The position numbers and the translations under genes are program-made. The notes beneath the pieces were generated by a model that saw nothing but the letters and a program-made list of their open reading frames with translations, did no database searches and had not been told where the DNA came from. DNA of 64,000 nt from Aspidapion aeneum (taxonomy: Eukaryota; Arthropoda; Insecta; Coleoptera; Brentidae), in the NCBI GenBank assembly GCA_963576565.1, contig OY755038.1, positions 12,539,756 to 12,603,755 on the forward strand, written 5' to 3'. How positions within the stretch are numbered: position 1 is the stretch's first letter; the number at the start of each line of letters is the position of its first letter. This document shows positions 41,816-53,066 of the stretch, piece by piece.

Positions 41816-42178
41816 TTAAATAAAAATACAAATAAAATAAAGGTAAAAATCCACAAACAAAAAATTTATTTCATCCAGACCGGAATCTACTGGGATAGTC
41901 CCCAAAACTGCTGCAGAATTTCCTCTTTGAATAGCCAAACATATTTTCTGTGTTATAAAATTACTTGCACGTTTATTTTTTGTTTTTAATTTACAGACAA
42001 TTTCATTTATAAATTTTTTCCCCTCTTCCCCCCAAGCACCAAAAGTTTCCATAGAGAATGGTATAAAATAAAATTTTCAAGTTCTTTATATTTTTGTTGT
42101 TTTAACCTTTCCCCTATTTCAGCTGCTGAACCAGTTTTTATAGATGTTTTTGTAATATATGATTCAGCCAATGTATAT
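41816..42178 (-). pseudogene. Retroelement-like ORF end inside foldback element P
   Basis: After joining across one frameshift near 42075, the minus strand encodes TKTSIKTGSAAEIGERLKQQ, then FYFIPFSMETFGAWGEEGKK and ICLAIQRGNSAAVLGTIP. I recall the F-x-P-(F/V)-x-x-E-T-x-G-x-(W)...(I)-x-(L)-AIQRGN-A pattern from the C-terminal end of transposable-element ORFs (often annotated as reverse transcriptases) in invertebrates, but I cannot name the clade. The upstream catalytic part is absent. It is enclosed by the 200-bp inverted arms, so the foldback element captured or derives from this ORF end. Confidence 0.4.
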
Positions 42179-42218
42179 CTCTACAGGTAGCATCCCACAA
42201 GAGGGCTTTTTGTTTTTT

Positions 42219-42405
42219 TAATTGAGACATTGTTTCCTAATTTTTTAGTTTTTATTAAAATATTGACAATAAATTCACAATTTACATCCCTGTGAACGGT
42301 ATTTCATAGTATAACGCCCATAAATTCGAAATAGATATGAAACGTCACCAACTAATGACGTATTTATTGAACCAAACTGTTTCAAAACATATAGCACGAA
42401 AATTC
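42219..42405. repeat. Foldback element P, right arm, broken by Q
   Basis: Inverse of 41352-41550. The arm is interrupted after 'cgaaaattc' by palindrome Q and resumes at 43967 ('cgaaaattcgcctctgg', compare the inverse of the left arm). Confidence 0.7.
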
Positions 42406-43966
42406 CGGTCTAGGACAACTGGGCGTCGCCTAAACGGCGCCGCCAACTCGGCGCCGGAGAAAAAATTTTTTTTTTGATAAAATGTGTAGATGAAAAACAA
42501 AATATATGATTTATATAAAAACATCTTTAAAAATCCTTTACGCAATTTTTTTGAAATTTGTTTTTGTTAAGTAAAGTCGACTGTTGAATCTTGGTAGTTG
42601 TAGTGTTTGGTAACCTGGTAACACTACAATTTACGTTTTTTATTACAACAATGGCGGATTTAAAATGGCAGATTTCTTTATTTTTAAACCGATTTGTCTG
42701 AAACTTGAAAGTTTGCAGTGCCTGAGTTCACTAAATACAGTTTTATCCTCAAACTTAAAAAATTCAAAATGGCGAATCCAAAATGGCGGATTTTCTTATT
42801 TACTAACCTATTTGTTTCAAACTTGAAATGTTACATTGCTTGAGCTCATTTAACAAAATTTTTCACTCAAACTTAAACAAATCAAAATGGCGGATCCAAA
42901 ATGGCGGATTATCTTATTTACTAACCGATTTGTCTCAAACTTGAAATATTACATTGCTTGAGGTCATTTAACACAATTTTTAACTCAAACTTAAAAAAAA
43001 TCAAAATGTCGGATCCAAAATGGCGGATTTTCTTATTTACTAACCGATTTGTCTCAAAGTTGAAATATTACATTGCTTGAGGTCATTTAACACAATTTTT
43101 AACTCAAACTTTAAAAAAATCAATCCGGATCGAAAAGAAAGTCCGCCATTTTGGATCGGCCAATTTGATTTTTTAAAGTTTGAGTTAAAAATTGTGTTAA
43201 ATGACCTCAAGCAATGTAATATTTCAAGTTTGAGACAAATCGGTTAGTAAATAAGAAAATTCGCCATTTTGGATCCGCCATTTTGATTTTTCTAAGTTTG
43301 AGTAAAAAATTTTGTTAAACGACCTCAAGCAATGTAATATTTCAAGTTTGAGACAAATCGCTTAGTAAATAAGAAAATCCGCCATTTTGATTTTTTTAAG
43401 TTTGAGTTAAAAATTTTGTTAACTGACCTCAAACAATGTAATATTTTAAGTTTGAGACAAATCGGTTAGTAAATAAGAAAATCCGCCATTGTGGATCCGC
43501 CATTTTTATTTTTTGAAGTTTGAGGTTAAAACTGTATTTAGTGATCTCAGGCACTGCAAACTTTCAAGTTTCAGACAAAATCATAAAGAAATCCGCCATT
43601 TTGGATCCGCCATTGTTGTAATAAAAAACGTAAATTGTAGTTTTAACAGGTTACCAAACACTACAACTGCCAAGATTCAACAGTCGACTTAATGAATTTA
43701 ACTTTACTTAACAAAAACAAATTTCAAAAAAATTGCGTAAAGCATTTTTTAAAGATGTTTTTATATAAATAATATATTTTGTTTTTCATCTACACATTTT
43801 ATCCAAAAAAAAAATTTTAGTCCGGCGCCGAGTTGGCCCGGCGCCCAGTTGGCGGCGCCGAGTTGGCCCAGCGCCCAGTTGGCCCGGCGCCCAGTTGGCG
43901 GCGCCGTGTTGGCCCAGCGCCCAGTTGGCCCGGCGCCCAGTTGGCGGCGCCAGTTGTCCCATTCCG
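42406..43966. mobile_element. Giant palindromic element Q (1561 bp) with 9-bp target duplication
   Basis: Termini CGGTCTAGGACAACTGG and the inverse of CGGAATGGGACAACTGG. 'cgaaaattc' flanks both sides (42397-42405 and 43967-43975). The arms of about 730-830 bp meet near 43130 and contain, outward from the centre, four to five units of about 120 bp ('aaaatggcggattttcttat'). Unique arms with 'aagtaaagtcgactgttgaa' and a GC-rich 'ggcgccgccaactcggcgcc' end block follow. There is no coding capacity. The 9-bp duplication is compatible with a MULE-type MITE. Confidence 0.75.
43822..43952. repeat. GC-rich tandem repeat in the right arm of Q
   Basis: Words 'gcgcccagttggcccgg' and 'ttggcggcgccgagttgg' alternate with a period of about 48 bp, about three copies. 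The left arm has a single related block (42420-42465), so the array expanded on one side only. Confidence 0.75.
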
Positions 43967-43975
43967 CGAAAATTC

Positions 43976-44260
43976 GCCTCTGGTCGTGTGTGTTTTTTTA
44001 GTTCGATCTTTGTCTTATGTAAACATGATAAAGACAAGACTTTCTCTTTTACCGTAGACAGACACAACTTGCGTCTTTTTAATGGGCGTTTCAGTCTCAT
44101 TTATTTATTACATCTGCGAGTAAATTGACTTCTCGAATTGACGATAACGAGAAATTCGCGAATATCCTTGACGCCATTTTATGTGGGTCATTTCGATTTA
44201 CGAGATAAACAGTTACAGGATCAAATTTTTCGCTACTAAGGACATTTTGAAAAGCTTATT
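43976..44260. other. Unique-looking DNA between Q and D4
   Basis: No feature recognised beyond the last few bases of the P arm. Confidence 0.35.
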
Positions 44261-44838
44261 CAAGGCCGACAAAAAATACAGGCCACGACCCTAAAAAAGT
44301 CAGCTGTTCTCCGGGGGCTGACTTTTTTTATGATATTTTCAAAATGGCACTACAGATTTCCCCGAAATTTTAGTGAAATATTCTCAGACACCATCCTCAT
44401 ATTCCACCAAACTTTTGTAAGGATGCAAGGTGACTAAAAGGTTAAAATCTTCAAGATTTAGCATTCCTTATTTTTAATTCAAATTATAGGCCATGTACCG
44501 CATGTCATCTGTTATATTTGACATGCATTTGACTTTGTCAGCTGTGTTTGTCACATTTGCTTCTGTTTTAAATTGAATTTTTGTATGAGCTAATGAAGCG
44601 GCTCTGAAATATTAAGGATTACCATACATTTAAAAAAATTGTTCTGCAAGAATATAGTAAAAACAATCTCAAAACCGGCTTTATTTTGAAAAAAATCAAA
44701 TATTCATGAACCGTCATTCCAACTTCAACATTTTAAAGAAAATCAGCTGTGTCGTGACGTGACCATCAAAAAAAAATCAGCCCCGGATGTGACGTCAACA
44801 AAGTGGAGGAACGTGGCCAGTCCGTTTTGATAGCCCTG
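44261..44838. mobile_element. Family D element, copy D4
   Basis: D termini flanked by the 7-bp repeat 'gcttatt' (44254-44260 and 44839-44845). Slightly deleted near its left end relative to D1. Confidence 0.7.
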
Positions 44839-44845
44839 GCTTATT

Positions 44846-45050
44846 AAACGGGCCGCGATCCTCCACTTTGGTGACGTCACATCAAGGGCTGATTTTTTTT
44901 GATGGTCACGTCTTTAAAATATTGGAGTTGAAATGACGGTTCATGAATATTTGATTTTTGTTAAAATAAAGCCGGTTTTGAGATTGTTTTTACTATTTTC
45001 TTGCAGAACAATGTTTTTTTTAAATGTGTAGTAATCCTTAGTTTTTCTGC
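44846..45050 (-). repeat. Family D fragment D5, inverted next to D4
   Basis: Inverse of the right 200 bp of D4 ('cgatcctccactttggtgac' onward). D4 and D5 together make a head-to-head pair able to form a long hairpin. Confidence 0.7.
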
Positions 45051-46833
45051 ATCTGCAAACAAGATGTCACTCAATAGGATTTTGGTTTAAAGCGAGAAAC
45101 TTGAGAATTTTAACGAAAACTGTAAAAATTAGGGTTGACAGGCTATAGCTTTTGACAGATTTGACGTAGACAATTTTTATTTATCTATAATTTAGTTATC
45201 TTCAATAGTTCAGAAGATATTTGGGTGGACTCGGACTTTTTGGACACCCTGTACATATAAGTACGGCCAAGGCCTCGCGCACTTAGACAAGAATTTTTCT
45301 TTTTGGCATTTATACTTCTCGGCCCACTCTAAAATTTTTAAAGGTACATAATAGATAAAATATTGCAGCCTCAATTTTTATACAAATATAAAAAATCGAA
45401 GGGGTCACATTTTCAAAATTAATATGGCGGTTTTTTTAATTTATTGTTTTGTACTAAGGTCACTGAAGGCCTCTTGTTCTTATTTCTAAACAGTAGTTTT
45501 TTTTGTTGCAAACTTCGTATTTTTTTAGAAAAAAAACATAAACCATAGATATGCTTTGGCCAATTAAGAACATAAAACACCCTGTAGATTTAAGGAATCG
45601 CAAATTTTTTTTAAAATTTTTTATCTTTGTGTAATCGATATCTATAGAGGAACCAAAAAATAAATTTTTATTAAAATCAAAATTTTTCAGTGCAAAAGGT
45701 GGGGATTGACATGGAAAGCCCCATAGGTATAGGTACCTACCTATTTCATCAGGTAGGTACGTACGAGTCTAGAAACCTAAAAAAACACCAATTGACGTTC
45801 TAAAAATTGCAAAAATCCAAAACCATTCGTCATATCTTCAAAATTGGAACTCCACACAGTTTTATTAAGAAATGAAAAAAGTGAAAATGATACGCCTCAA
45901 AAATGTAAACAGCAATGACATTAACAATTGACAAGCACAGGCAGTAACATTGACCAGCTGACCAGTGACTTTTAGGATGTTCCAAAATAGTATATTTTCT
46001 GTGTCACTTTTCCGCACGCATTTGTAGTGCGGAAATTACTTTTTACTTTCCGCAAGCTCGTAGAGAAACTACTTTTCCATTTGTTTCTATACATTCGTGT
46101 TGTATGGTTATCGTTAATAAGGATAACAAAAAAATTGTCAACATTTTAAACGGTTCAAAATTTCTATTTTCGATTTGCAAAAATTAAATTTTACGATTTT
46201 TAAACAATGATTTTACTTAATTTTTCATGCAAAACCGCAAAATTTATTTATACTGCTATCGGAATTATCCTTATCAGATAACTCGTTATCGTATGATTCG
46301 CAAAAGTTATTGACACTATATATGTGTTTGGAATTTCCCTATTATTAAAATTTAAATGTTTACGTAAAGTGTGTTGCCTATCCTCATTACATACATCTAA
46401 GTTATCCTATAAAATGAAAAACAAGTCAGAGTCCCTATTCTGTGAACTGTAGAATTCCATAGCGATATGATATGTCGCTTTCTAAATGCGAAAAGTAGTA
46501 GATGAAAGGTGCCTATTACCGGATACTTTTTTCTTTTGGCCTATAAAAAAAAATTCAGCTATATATCAGAAGTACGTGTTGGCAAATAATTACGTAACCT
46601 ATATTTTTCAATACTCTGAATGCCAAATGTTAAACCTAATTCTTTTCTAAGACAGATAAAAATATATTTTGGTATACAAAAATTACCATTTGAAAAATGG
46701 TGTCCTAATATCGGATAGGAGGTAGTCACAATATCGCAAATGTGCGATATTTGGAACCTATAGTAAAATTAGAGCTTTTTTATTATACTTTTTAATCCGT
46801 TAAAATCATACACTGGCATAATATGTTTGCAAC
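45051..46833. other. No recognised gene; CACCCTGTA words and a 'ttccgca' cluster
   Basis: 45245 and 45578 have MITE-like 'acaccctgta' words. 46005-46075 has 'cttttccgcacgca' and 'actttccgcaagc', recalling the right end of family B. No coding signal. Confidence 0.35.
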
Positions 46834-47378
46834 AGAGGCGACTCGTGACAGTAAAGTTTGTGAGCTCTGCCGATAGGGTATAAAAAATGCTATTTTTTTT
46901 ACAGTCTCCAGATCACGCATAGACCGTTTGGCATCTTCTAAATAAATAATCGCGCCCGCAAACACGCAACGATGAGCCCGCCCGCCCGGAATTGTACTGG
47001 AACTGCAAGTTTTGCAGCTCTATTTTTGCCTAGATTCTAATCTAAACCCATGCGCAAGTGCGGTGCGGGGCGAAGGAAGGGGTTCCTAGCCGAGCACAGA
47101 TCTCGTTAGCCGCCCAGCTACGTTGTGTGGCAATTTAGCAGCGCAACAAGGCCAATAACTTCATTTGACCGACTGTGAAATGCGGCCTTCGGCGACGGCG
47201 CACACGCAATTTGAAGGCCTACTATACCAACACCGGACCGAAAATTTACTGCTATTCCAATAATTTTAGAAATAAAATAATTATATTAGAAAAATAGCAG
47301 CAGCTGAAAAATAGTCAAATCATATGAAAATTTTGGGGGTTCTGCAGCTCTGCAGCCCTTATGCACTAGACGCCCCTG
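46834..47378. mobile_element. Non-autonomous hAT element (545 bp) with perfect 8-bp duplication
   Basis: CAGAGGCGACTCGTGACAG and the inverse of CAGGGGCGTCTAGTGCATAA form imperfect termini. 'gtttgcaa' flanks both sides (46826-46833 and 47379-47386). A GC-rich middle at 46950-47210 includes 'gggcgaaggaaggggttcc'. No transposase. Confidence 0.8.
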
Positions 47379-47386
47379 GTTTGCAA

Positions 47387-47924
47387 TACAAAAATAATTT
47401 GTCAACGCTTTAAACTAAAAACAAAATTGGGAAACCCATAGTGTCCGATATTAGGGCATACATTATATGTGAGGTTATCAACCTTTTCGAAAAGACAAAA
47501 CTGCACTAAACCTAACAAATTATACATCAAATAAAATCTTACAATATGCTTAATCAAATGATGTAGGTATATCAAATTAATAATTTGTCCTACCTTCTAA
47601 GAATAGATTGCCTATAATCAGCAGCGGTAAAATTTCATTTCACGTAAACAACTGAACAGCAAATAAAAACTTGCTGCAGAAATCTGTAATTTATGTAGAA
47701 TCTGTACAGCTTGGTGTAGCATCGGTACTTGCACACGCATGTAGATCGGACCAGTAGTTTAGGAAATACTTGACTATCCGATATTAGGAACCTATGCGAT
47801 AATAGGCTTTCCTCTAAGAGAAAACGACATGTAGCTATAGAATTCGACAGTACACAGAATCTGAATAAAGAAGTTTGGTTGTAATAGCAAAGTTTAATAC
47901 AACATTTCCAAACTAGTAAGAACT
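47387..47924. other. No recognised feature until repeat R
   Basis: AT-rich; the last 15 bp belong to repeat R. Confidence 0.4.
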
Positions 47925-48000
47925 AGAGACCCTGTATGTATGACATATTTTTTAAATATATATTTTTATTGTAAGAATATGTCATACATACAGGGTCTCT
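47925..48000. mobile_element. 76-bp palindrome inserted in repeat R
   Basis: Arms of 25 bp (AGAGACCCTGTATGTATGAC...) pair perfectly around an AT loop. 'agtaagaac' lies on both sides (47915-47923 and 48001-48009). The R copy at 5667 has the site once and no palindrome, which serves as an empty site. Confidence 0.7.
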
Positions 48001-48125
48001 AGTAAGAACCTTTCATTTTGAAATTTGTATTGGAGAACTTGGCTTTACTTTTATCTCAATTCTTTTTACGGAATATCATTTTCGCGTACTTGGTTTTTGT
48101 TACATGAAATGTTTTTGTTATGTTT
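48001..48125. repeat. Repeat R, copy 2
   Basis: Matches 5672-5800 with a few substitutions. Confidence 0.65.
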
Positions 48126-49255
48126 AATTATTTCACCTGTAAATAAGTTGATAATCAAAAAAAACATAACTACACTGCAAAAATTTTTAAAAAAAACAAA
48201 TCGCTGGGAACGTCACTTAAAAATTAACAAGGTGCATAAACAAAGAAATTTATGAGGAACGACCAAAGGTCATTTACACTATAAAATTGTAAATTAGTGC
48301 GTTAAATTTTAACGACTTGAAGAACAATTTCAACTGTGGTTTTCCCTACAAAATCCGCTCAATATTGGAAGCCATTCCAGAACAATAAAAGTGAGAAACA
48401 AAGACATTTTAGTGGTCTTAAAAATAAAAGTTAAAATGCACAAATGCACTCAGGCATGGCATAACATACCGTACGAGTTGCAGATTATGTTTAGATTAGT
48501 CTTTCAGAATTATTGGTTTTGACATATTAACAGTTTCTTTGTTTATATTTGGTTAGAGTTGCAAATAGGCACTATTTGAAACCCAATAAAGTAAAAACAA
48601 TGAATTATAATAGGGACTTATTGCAATAGCGCCAGACACTAATTGTGCAGGGCGCATGCGTGCCGGGCACTATATTGACAGTTTCGCATTATAAGAACAG
48701 CTGTCTTCTTTCAAAATTAGGCCTTTGTGTATTATATGAGCCGGAATTAATTGTGCCGCCACTATTAATGGAAAATAAAATAAATCAATTTTGAAAGATT
48801 AACTGTCAGTTTTCAATGGAAAGCTGTCATAATAGTGCCGGGCACTATTATAGCCTGGCCGTATTTCAATAATTCTCTATTATAAAAAATTAACGTTATT
48901 GATTTAATAGAAACATGTAAAATTAGTGAACTTATTGATTTTTTGCTACTTTTTTAATCTACATAAAACCCTTGTAAATTGAAAAGGCGTTTCTATGGAG
49001 TCCTCCAATTAAACACTTAAGAATACTTAAAATATTTCTAAAACAAATAAATAAAAAGTTAATAATACAAAAAAATATACAAAAGAATATAAAAATATAA
49101 AAAAGTCAAAGGAACTTCTGCTCATTATTGAAACTTAACTTGGGTAAAAATAGTAGTGTATATAGTTGCACATTAACCAAAAAAACAAAATAAAAGCTCA
49201 TAAGAACCACAATTGCAAAAATAAATTAATTAGTAGATTTTTAAGTTTATTATTA
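48126..49255. other. No recognised gene; 'gtgccgggcac' words at 48660 and 48836
   Basis: A short palindrome 'aatagtgccgggcactatt' lies at 48832-48850 and a related word at 48661. Their inverted arrangement about 180 bp apart may mark a small decayed element. Confidence 0.35.
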
Positions 49256-50556
49256 AATACTCTGCCAATATATAGGCCCCTAAGCTCACACTAGGTGCTA
49301 TAGTTAGAGTGTACGTGTGAGCTAATATAACTATAACTAAAAACTGAAATATATTTTATTCAACACCAGACTAAATTACCTTTCCTTTGATACCACACAA
49401 GCCATGTTTTGACTTAAACTCAAACTTTTGAAATCTACCCCCACCCTTAAAAAAATTATTTTGTTTAACTCCGGACTCAATTACCTTTCGTTTGATATCA
49501 CACACGCCATATTTTCACATAAACTCTAATTTTTGAAATTTACCCCCACCCTTAAAAAAACTAAAATGTATTTTGTTAAGTCTAGACTCACTTCCCTTTC
49601 GTTTGATATCACACATGCCATATTTTCAAATAAACTCTAATTTTTGAAATCTACCCCCACCCTTTTATTTGGCTTGTGTTCGGTGGATTTCGTTCATTTT
49701 TAAATGGGACCATCTCGACCCAAGACCGAGCCTAGGTACCAAATTTAATTAAAATCGGGCAAGCGGTTTTTGAGTTATGCGCGTTGGTCGTTACAGACTG
49801 ACAGACATACGTGACAAAAAAGTTTCAAAATCATCTGAAACCGAGGGGTCATCAGCTTTCAACAGTACTGTACAAATTTCACAACAGTACCCGACAGTAC
49901 CACGACAGGATCCAACAGTACTCGACAGTACACGACAGTACTTAACAGTACTCGACAGTACCACGACAGGACCCAACAGTACTCGACAGTACACGACAGT
50001 ACCCAACAGTACTCGACAGGACCCAACAGTACCCGACAGTACACGAAAAGTTTTTTGAGTGCGCGCTAAGCGCGGCGCGGGTCTCCAAAGATGATGACTT
50101 TTTTTTTTTTTTTTTTTTTATTTTTTTTTTTTTTTAGTCGCCAGTGTTTTGAGGACGCGCTAAGGCCCTATCGGTCTTCCCCAGGATAACCTTTTTTTTT
50201 GGTCGCAAGATTTGTGAGCGCGGCGCGGTTCCCCAAAGATGATGACCTTTTTTTTTTGTTTTTTTTTTTTTTTTGCTCGCATGTTTTTTGAGGGCGCGCT
50301 TTGTCCCTGTCGGACCCCCCCAAGGCACGACGACAGTACTCAACAGGACCCAACAGTACACCGACAGGACCCAACAGTACTCGACAGTACACGACAGTAC
50401 CCAACAGTACACCGACAGGACCCAACAGTACTCGACAATACACGACAGTACCCAACAGTACTCGACAGTACACGTCAGGACCCTAGTCCTGTTGGACGCT
50501 GTACAAAATTTTAGGGTGCCGATGACCCCTCGTCTGAAACGCAAAGATATATAAAA
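49256..50556 (-). mobile_element. Family A element, copy A7, carrying G1
   Basis: Reverse orientation from 'aatactctgcc' through three subunits and the core. G1 is inserted after 'tctgaaac' (49841), and A7 resumes at 50541. It stops after 'gatatataaaaa', where the next copy (A8) begins. Confidence 0.7.
49842..50532. mobile_element. G element, copy G1: terminal repeats, decamer arrays, 8-bp duplication
   Basis: CGAGGGGTCATC at each end (inverted), with 'tctgaaac' duplicated at 49834-49841 and 50533-50540. Arrays of a 10-bp unit (ACAGTACTCG, ACAGTACCCA, ACAGGACCCA variants) fill 49862-50045 and 50330-50475 in the same orientation. Between them are two GC-rich units with poly-T tracts and 'ccaaagatgatgac'. 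Non-coding. Confidence 0.8.
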
Positions 50557-51273
50557 AACTCTGCCAATATATGGGCCCCTAAGCTCACACTAGGTACTAT
50601 AGTTATAGTTTACGTGTGAGCTAATATAACTAAAAACTAAAATATATTTTATTCAACTCCAGACTAAATTACCTTTTGTTTGATACCACACAAGCCATGT
50701 TTTGACTTAAACTCAAATTTTTGAAATCCACTTCCACCCTTAAAAAAACAAAAACTAAAATGTATTTTGTTGAACTCCGGACTTAATTACCTTTCGTTTG
50801 ATATCACACACGCCATATTTTCACTTAAACTCTAATTTTTGAAATATACCCCCACCCTTTTTTTTTAAATAAATTAAAATGTATTTTCTTTAACTCCAGA
50901 CTCAATTACCTTTCGTTTGATATCACACACGCCATATTTTCACATAAACTCTAATTTTTGAAATCTATCCCCACCCTTTATTTGGTTTGTGTTGGGTGGA
51001 TTTTGTTCATTTTTAAATGGGACCATCTCGACCCAAGACCCAGCCTAGGTACCAAATTTCATTAAAATCGGCCAAGCGGTTTTTGAGTTATGCGCGTTGG
51101 TCGTTACAGACAGACATACAGACAGACAGGCAGACGGCGCAACAAAAAAGTTTCAAAATCATCTGAAACGCAAAGATATATAAAAAAATTTGAAATCGGA
51201 GCAACTTTTTTTTTCTCGAAAAAATTAGGATCACCATAGCTCACACTACTATAGTATAGTATATGTGTGAGCT
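50557..51273 (-). mobile_element. Family A element, copy A8
   Basis: Complete in reverse orientation, directly adjoining the end of A7. It is followed by a partial extra 5' end (51279-51352), as though the terminus had been duplicated. Confidence 0.7.
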
Positions 51274-51352
51274 AAAAATTTGAAATCGGAACAACTTTTT
51301 TTTTCTCGAAAAAATTAGGATCACCATCATAGCTCACACTACTATAGTATAG

Positions 51353-51632
51353 ACTATTTACTGTTATTTCTATATTTAAGCAACACGTTCATACTTGCTG
51401 GCAATTTAATTTCAATGATCTACATAGTTTTATTTTAACCTTAGCAGTAGACATCAACACCTAAGCATATAATTTAAACCTAAATAAATGTCCATCCTTA
51501 CACATCGGTATTTAGTTTGTGTTATTTGTACTCAAGTTCATTGTCTTCATTTATCATCAATTTCGTAACCTAACATCATATCGATTATATCGTCAATATA
51601 GGTAGTTTGTAAATGCTTTTACTATACAGGGT
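51353..51632. other. AT-rich DNA, target of F2
   Basis: Nothing recognised except the 'atacagggt' target site of F2. Confidence 0.4.
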
Positions 51633-53057
51633 CGCAGCCCACGAGGCAGACCGGCCCGGGCGCGGAAATATCACGTGACCGTAGGAGTCCCACAAAAAAA
51701 CGCCTCACGGCCCGCTGTCATTATAAAACATGTGTGTGTTCAGTTTTGGTATGTTTGTTTACGTCGATTTTTTTTTAATTTGGGCACGAATTTTATGTGA
51801 ATTTTATCAAAGGTATTAAAATAACGCAGCCCACAAAAAGGACTGTAGTGGGCTGCGTTAAAATAATTAATGGCTAATGAGTAAATTATAAAGAAAATAC
51901 CTATAAGATAAACAATGCCGCGAACGTGTAATTAGTGTTGTTCCTTGTCGGTCCAACTATAAAACTGAAACCTAATATGTTGCAAACGGGAAAGAAGTGC
52001 TAAAAGATAAGATCTTGGATAAGATTGATCAAGTAATAGACATCCTTAGTGACATTTTCGATAGTGAGAGTGAAAAATGTGTTCAGTTGTCATTTCTTAT
52101 TGAACAATTAGGTCTCTTGAAAAGGTAACCTGAGAATCGAAGATATGGTGGATACACTTTAATGTTGGCTTCATCTTTGTTTATCCAGTTATCCAGTGCA
52201 TACACATCAATTTACAATTCTATCTAAGGTAATATGTCTTCCGCACCCTCGCAATATTAAAAAACTGATTTGTAAAATATTGTTAACAGATAGTAATCTC
52301 TCTGGTAGTGTGAAATATTTAAAAAGTAAGATACAGCTTTTAAAAGAACATGAGTTGGTAGTTAACTTACACTTTATTGAAATAGATATTAAACTTTGTG
52401 CTGGGTAATTTTTCAAAAAATTATTGACGACCACTACATTCAGTTCATTGAATGGGAAAACCATCTCACTTATTCACAAAATCACTTGTTTCTTTTTAAT
52501 AAATTATTGTGAAATGTTTTATATTGAAATTTTTTCTTCAGATAACTCTAGCGAGTGTTTTTGTGGAGAAAAACTATTGTCGAAGCTTGAAAAAATTAGT
52601 TTAAGGGCATGTAAAGTTTTTTAAAATAATTTTGTTAAAAAGCACAATGATTTAGTGTCTGCTAATAAATCTTTGAATAAGAACTCAAAGATGATGACAG
52701 TCAAAGAAAAATTAAGAAACTAAAAGCTTAGGATTGATATGTCCAATTTTGAAAGACTTGTATAGATTTGAAGTTACTAACGATATTATGTACCTAATAT
52801 ATGTACCTGAAGATATTAGAGTGCAAATTTTGTATAATTTTTTATTTTATAGATTCAGTTCTTTTATCCATAATAAACACATATATCAGCAAAATATTTT
52901 TTTCAATTTTTGCCTATAAAAGCACAAACATTTTTTGTTAATTTATTAAAAACATATAATATATTAAGCAATACAATAAGAATCCTGGGACTCCTAAGAT
53001 CACGTGACCGCCGACTTGCTTATAACGCGCCATGGCCGGTCTTTATCGTTGGCTGCG
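51633..53057 (+). mobile_element. Family F element (P-like), copy F2, with 9-bp target duplication
   Basis: Ends CGCAGCCCACGAG and CGTTGGCTGCG; 'atacagggt' at 51624-51632 and 53058-53066. It is colinear with F1 over its full length and carries a 'gtaaattataaaga' segment that F1 lacks at 51885. Confidence 0.75.
51975..52960 (+). pseudogene. P/THAP9-like transposase remnant in F2
   Basis: Pieces include KDKILDKIDQVIDILSDIFD, LSFLIEQLGLLKR and KVICLPHPRNIKKLICKILL. Further pieces are LLKEHELVVNLHFIEIDIK (52196-52408), MFYIEIFSSDNSSECFCGE (52517 onward) and a later block. The LP.PR.I...I segment preceded by S-AYTSIYNS fits the pattern of the N-terminal part of P-type transposases after the THAP finger. 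All pieces are in different frames or interrupted. The family call is by pattern only. Confidence 0.4.
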
Positions 53058-53066
53058 ATACAGGGT

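Noticed and set aside
43786..44128. Frames rich in A-P-G-R-W near 43.8-44.1 kb
   Set aside because: They come from the GC-rich tandem array at the end of palindrome Q.
49777..50554. Overlapping frames on both strands rich in S-T-R-Q-Y or V-L-S-T-V-E-Y
   Set aside because: They are translations of the decamer arrays of the G1 element. The 10-bp repeat keeps several frames open by chance, and they overlap on both strands.
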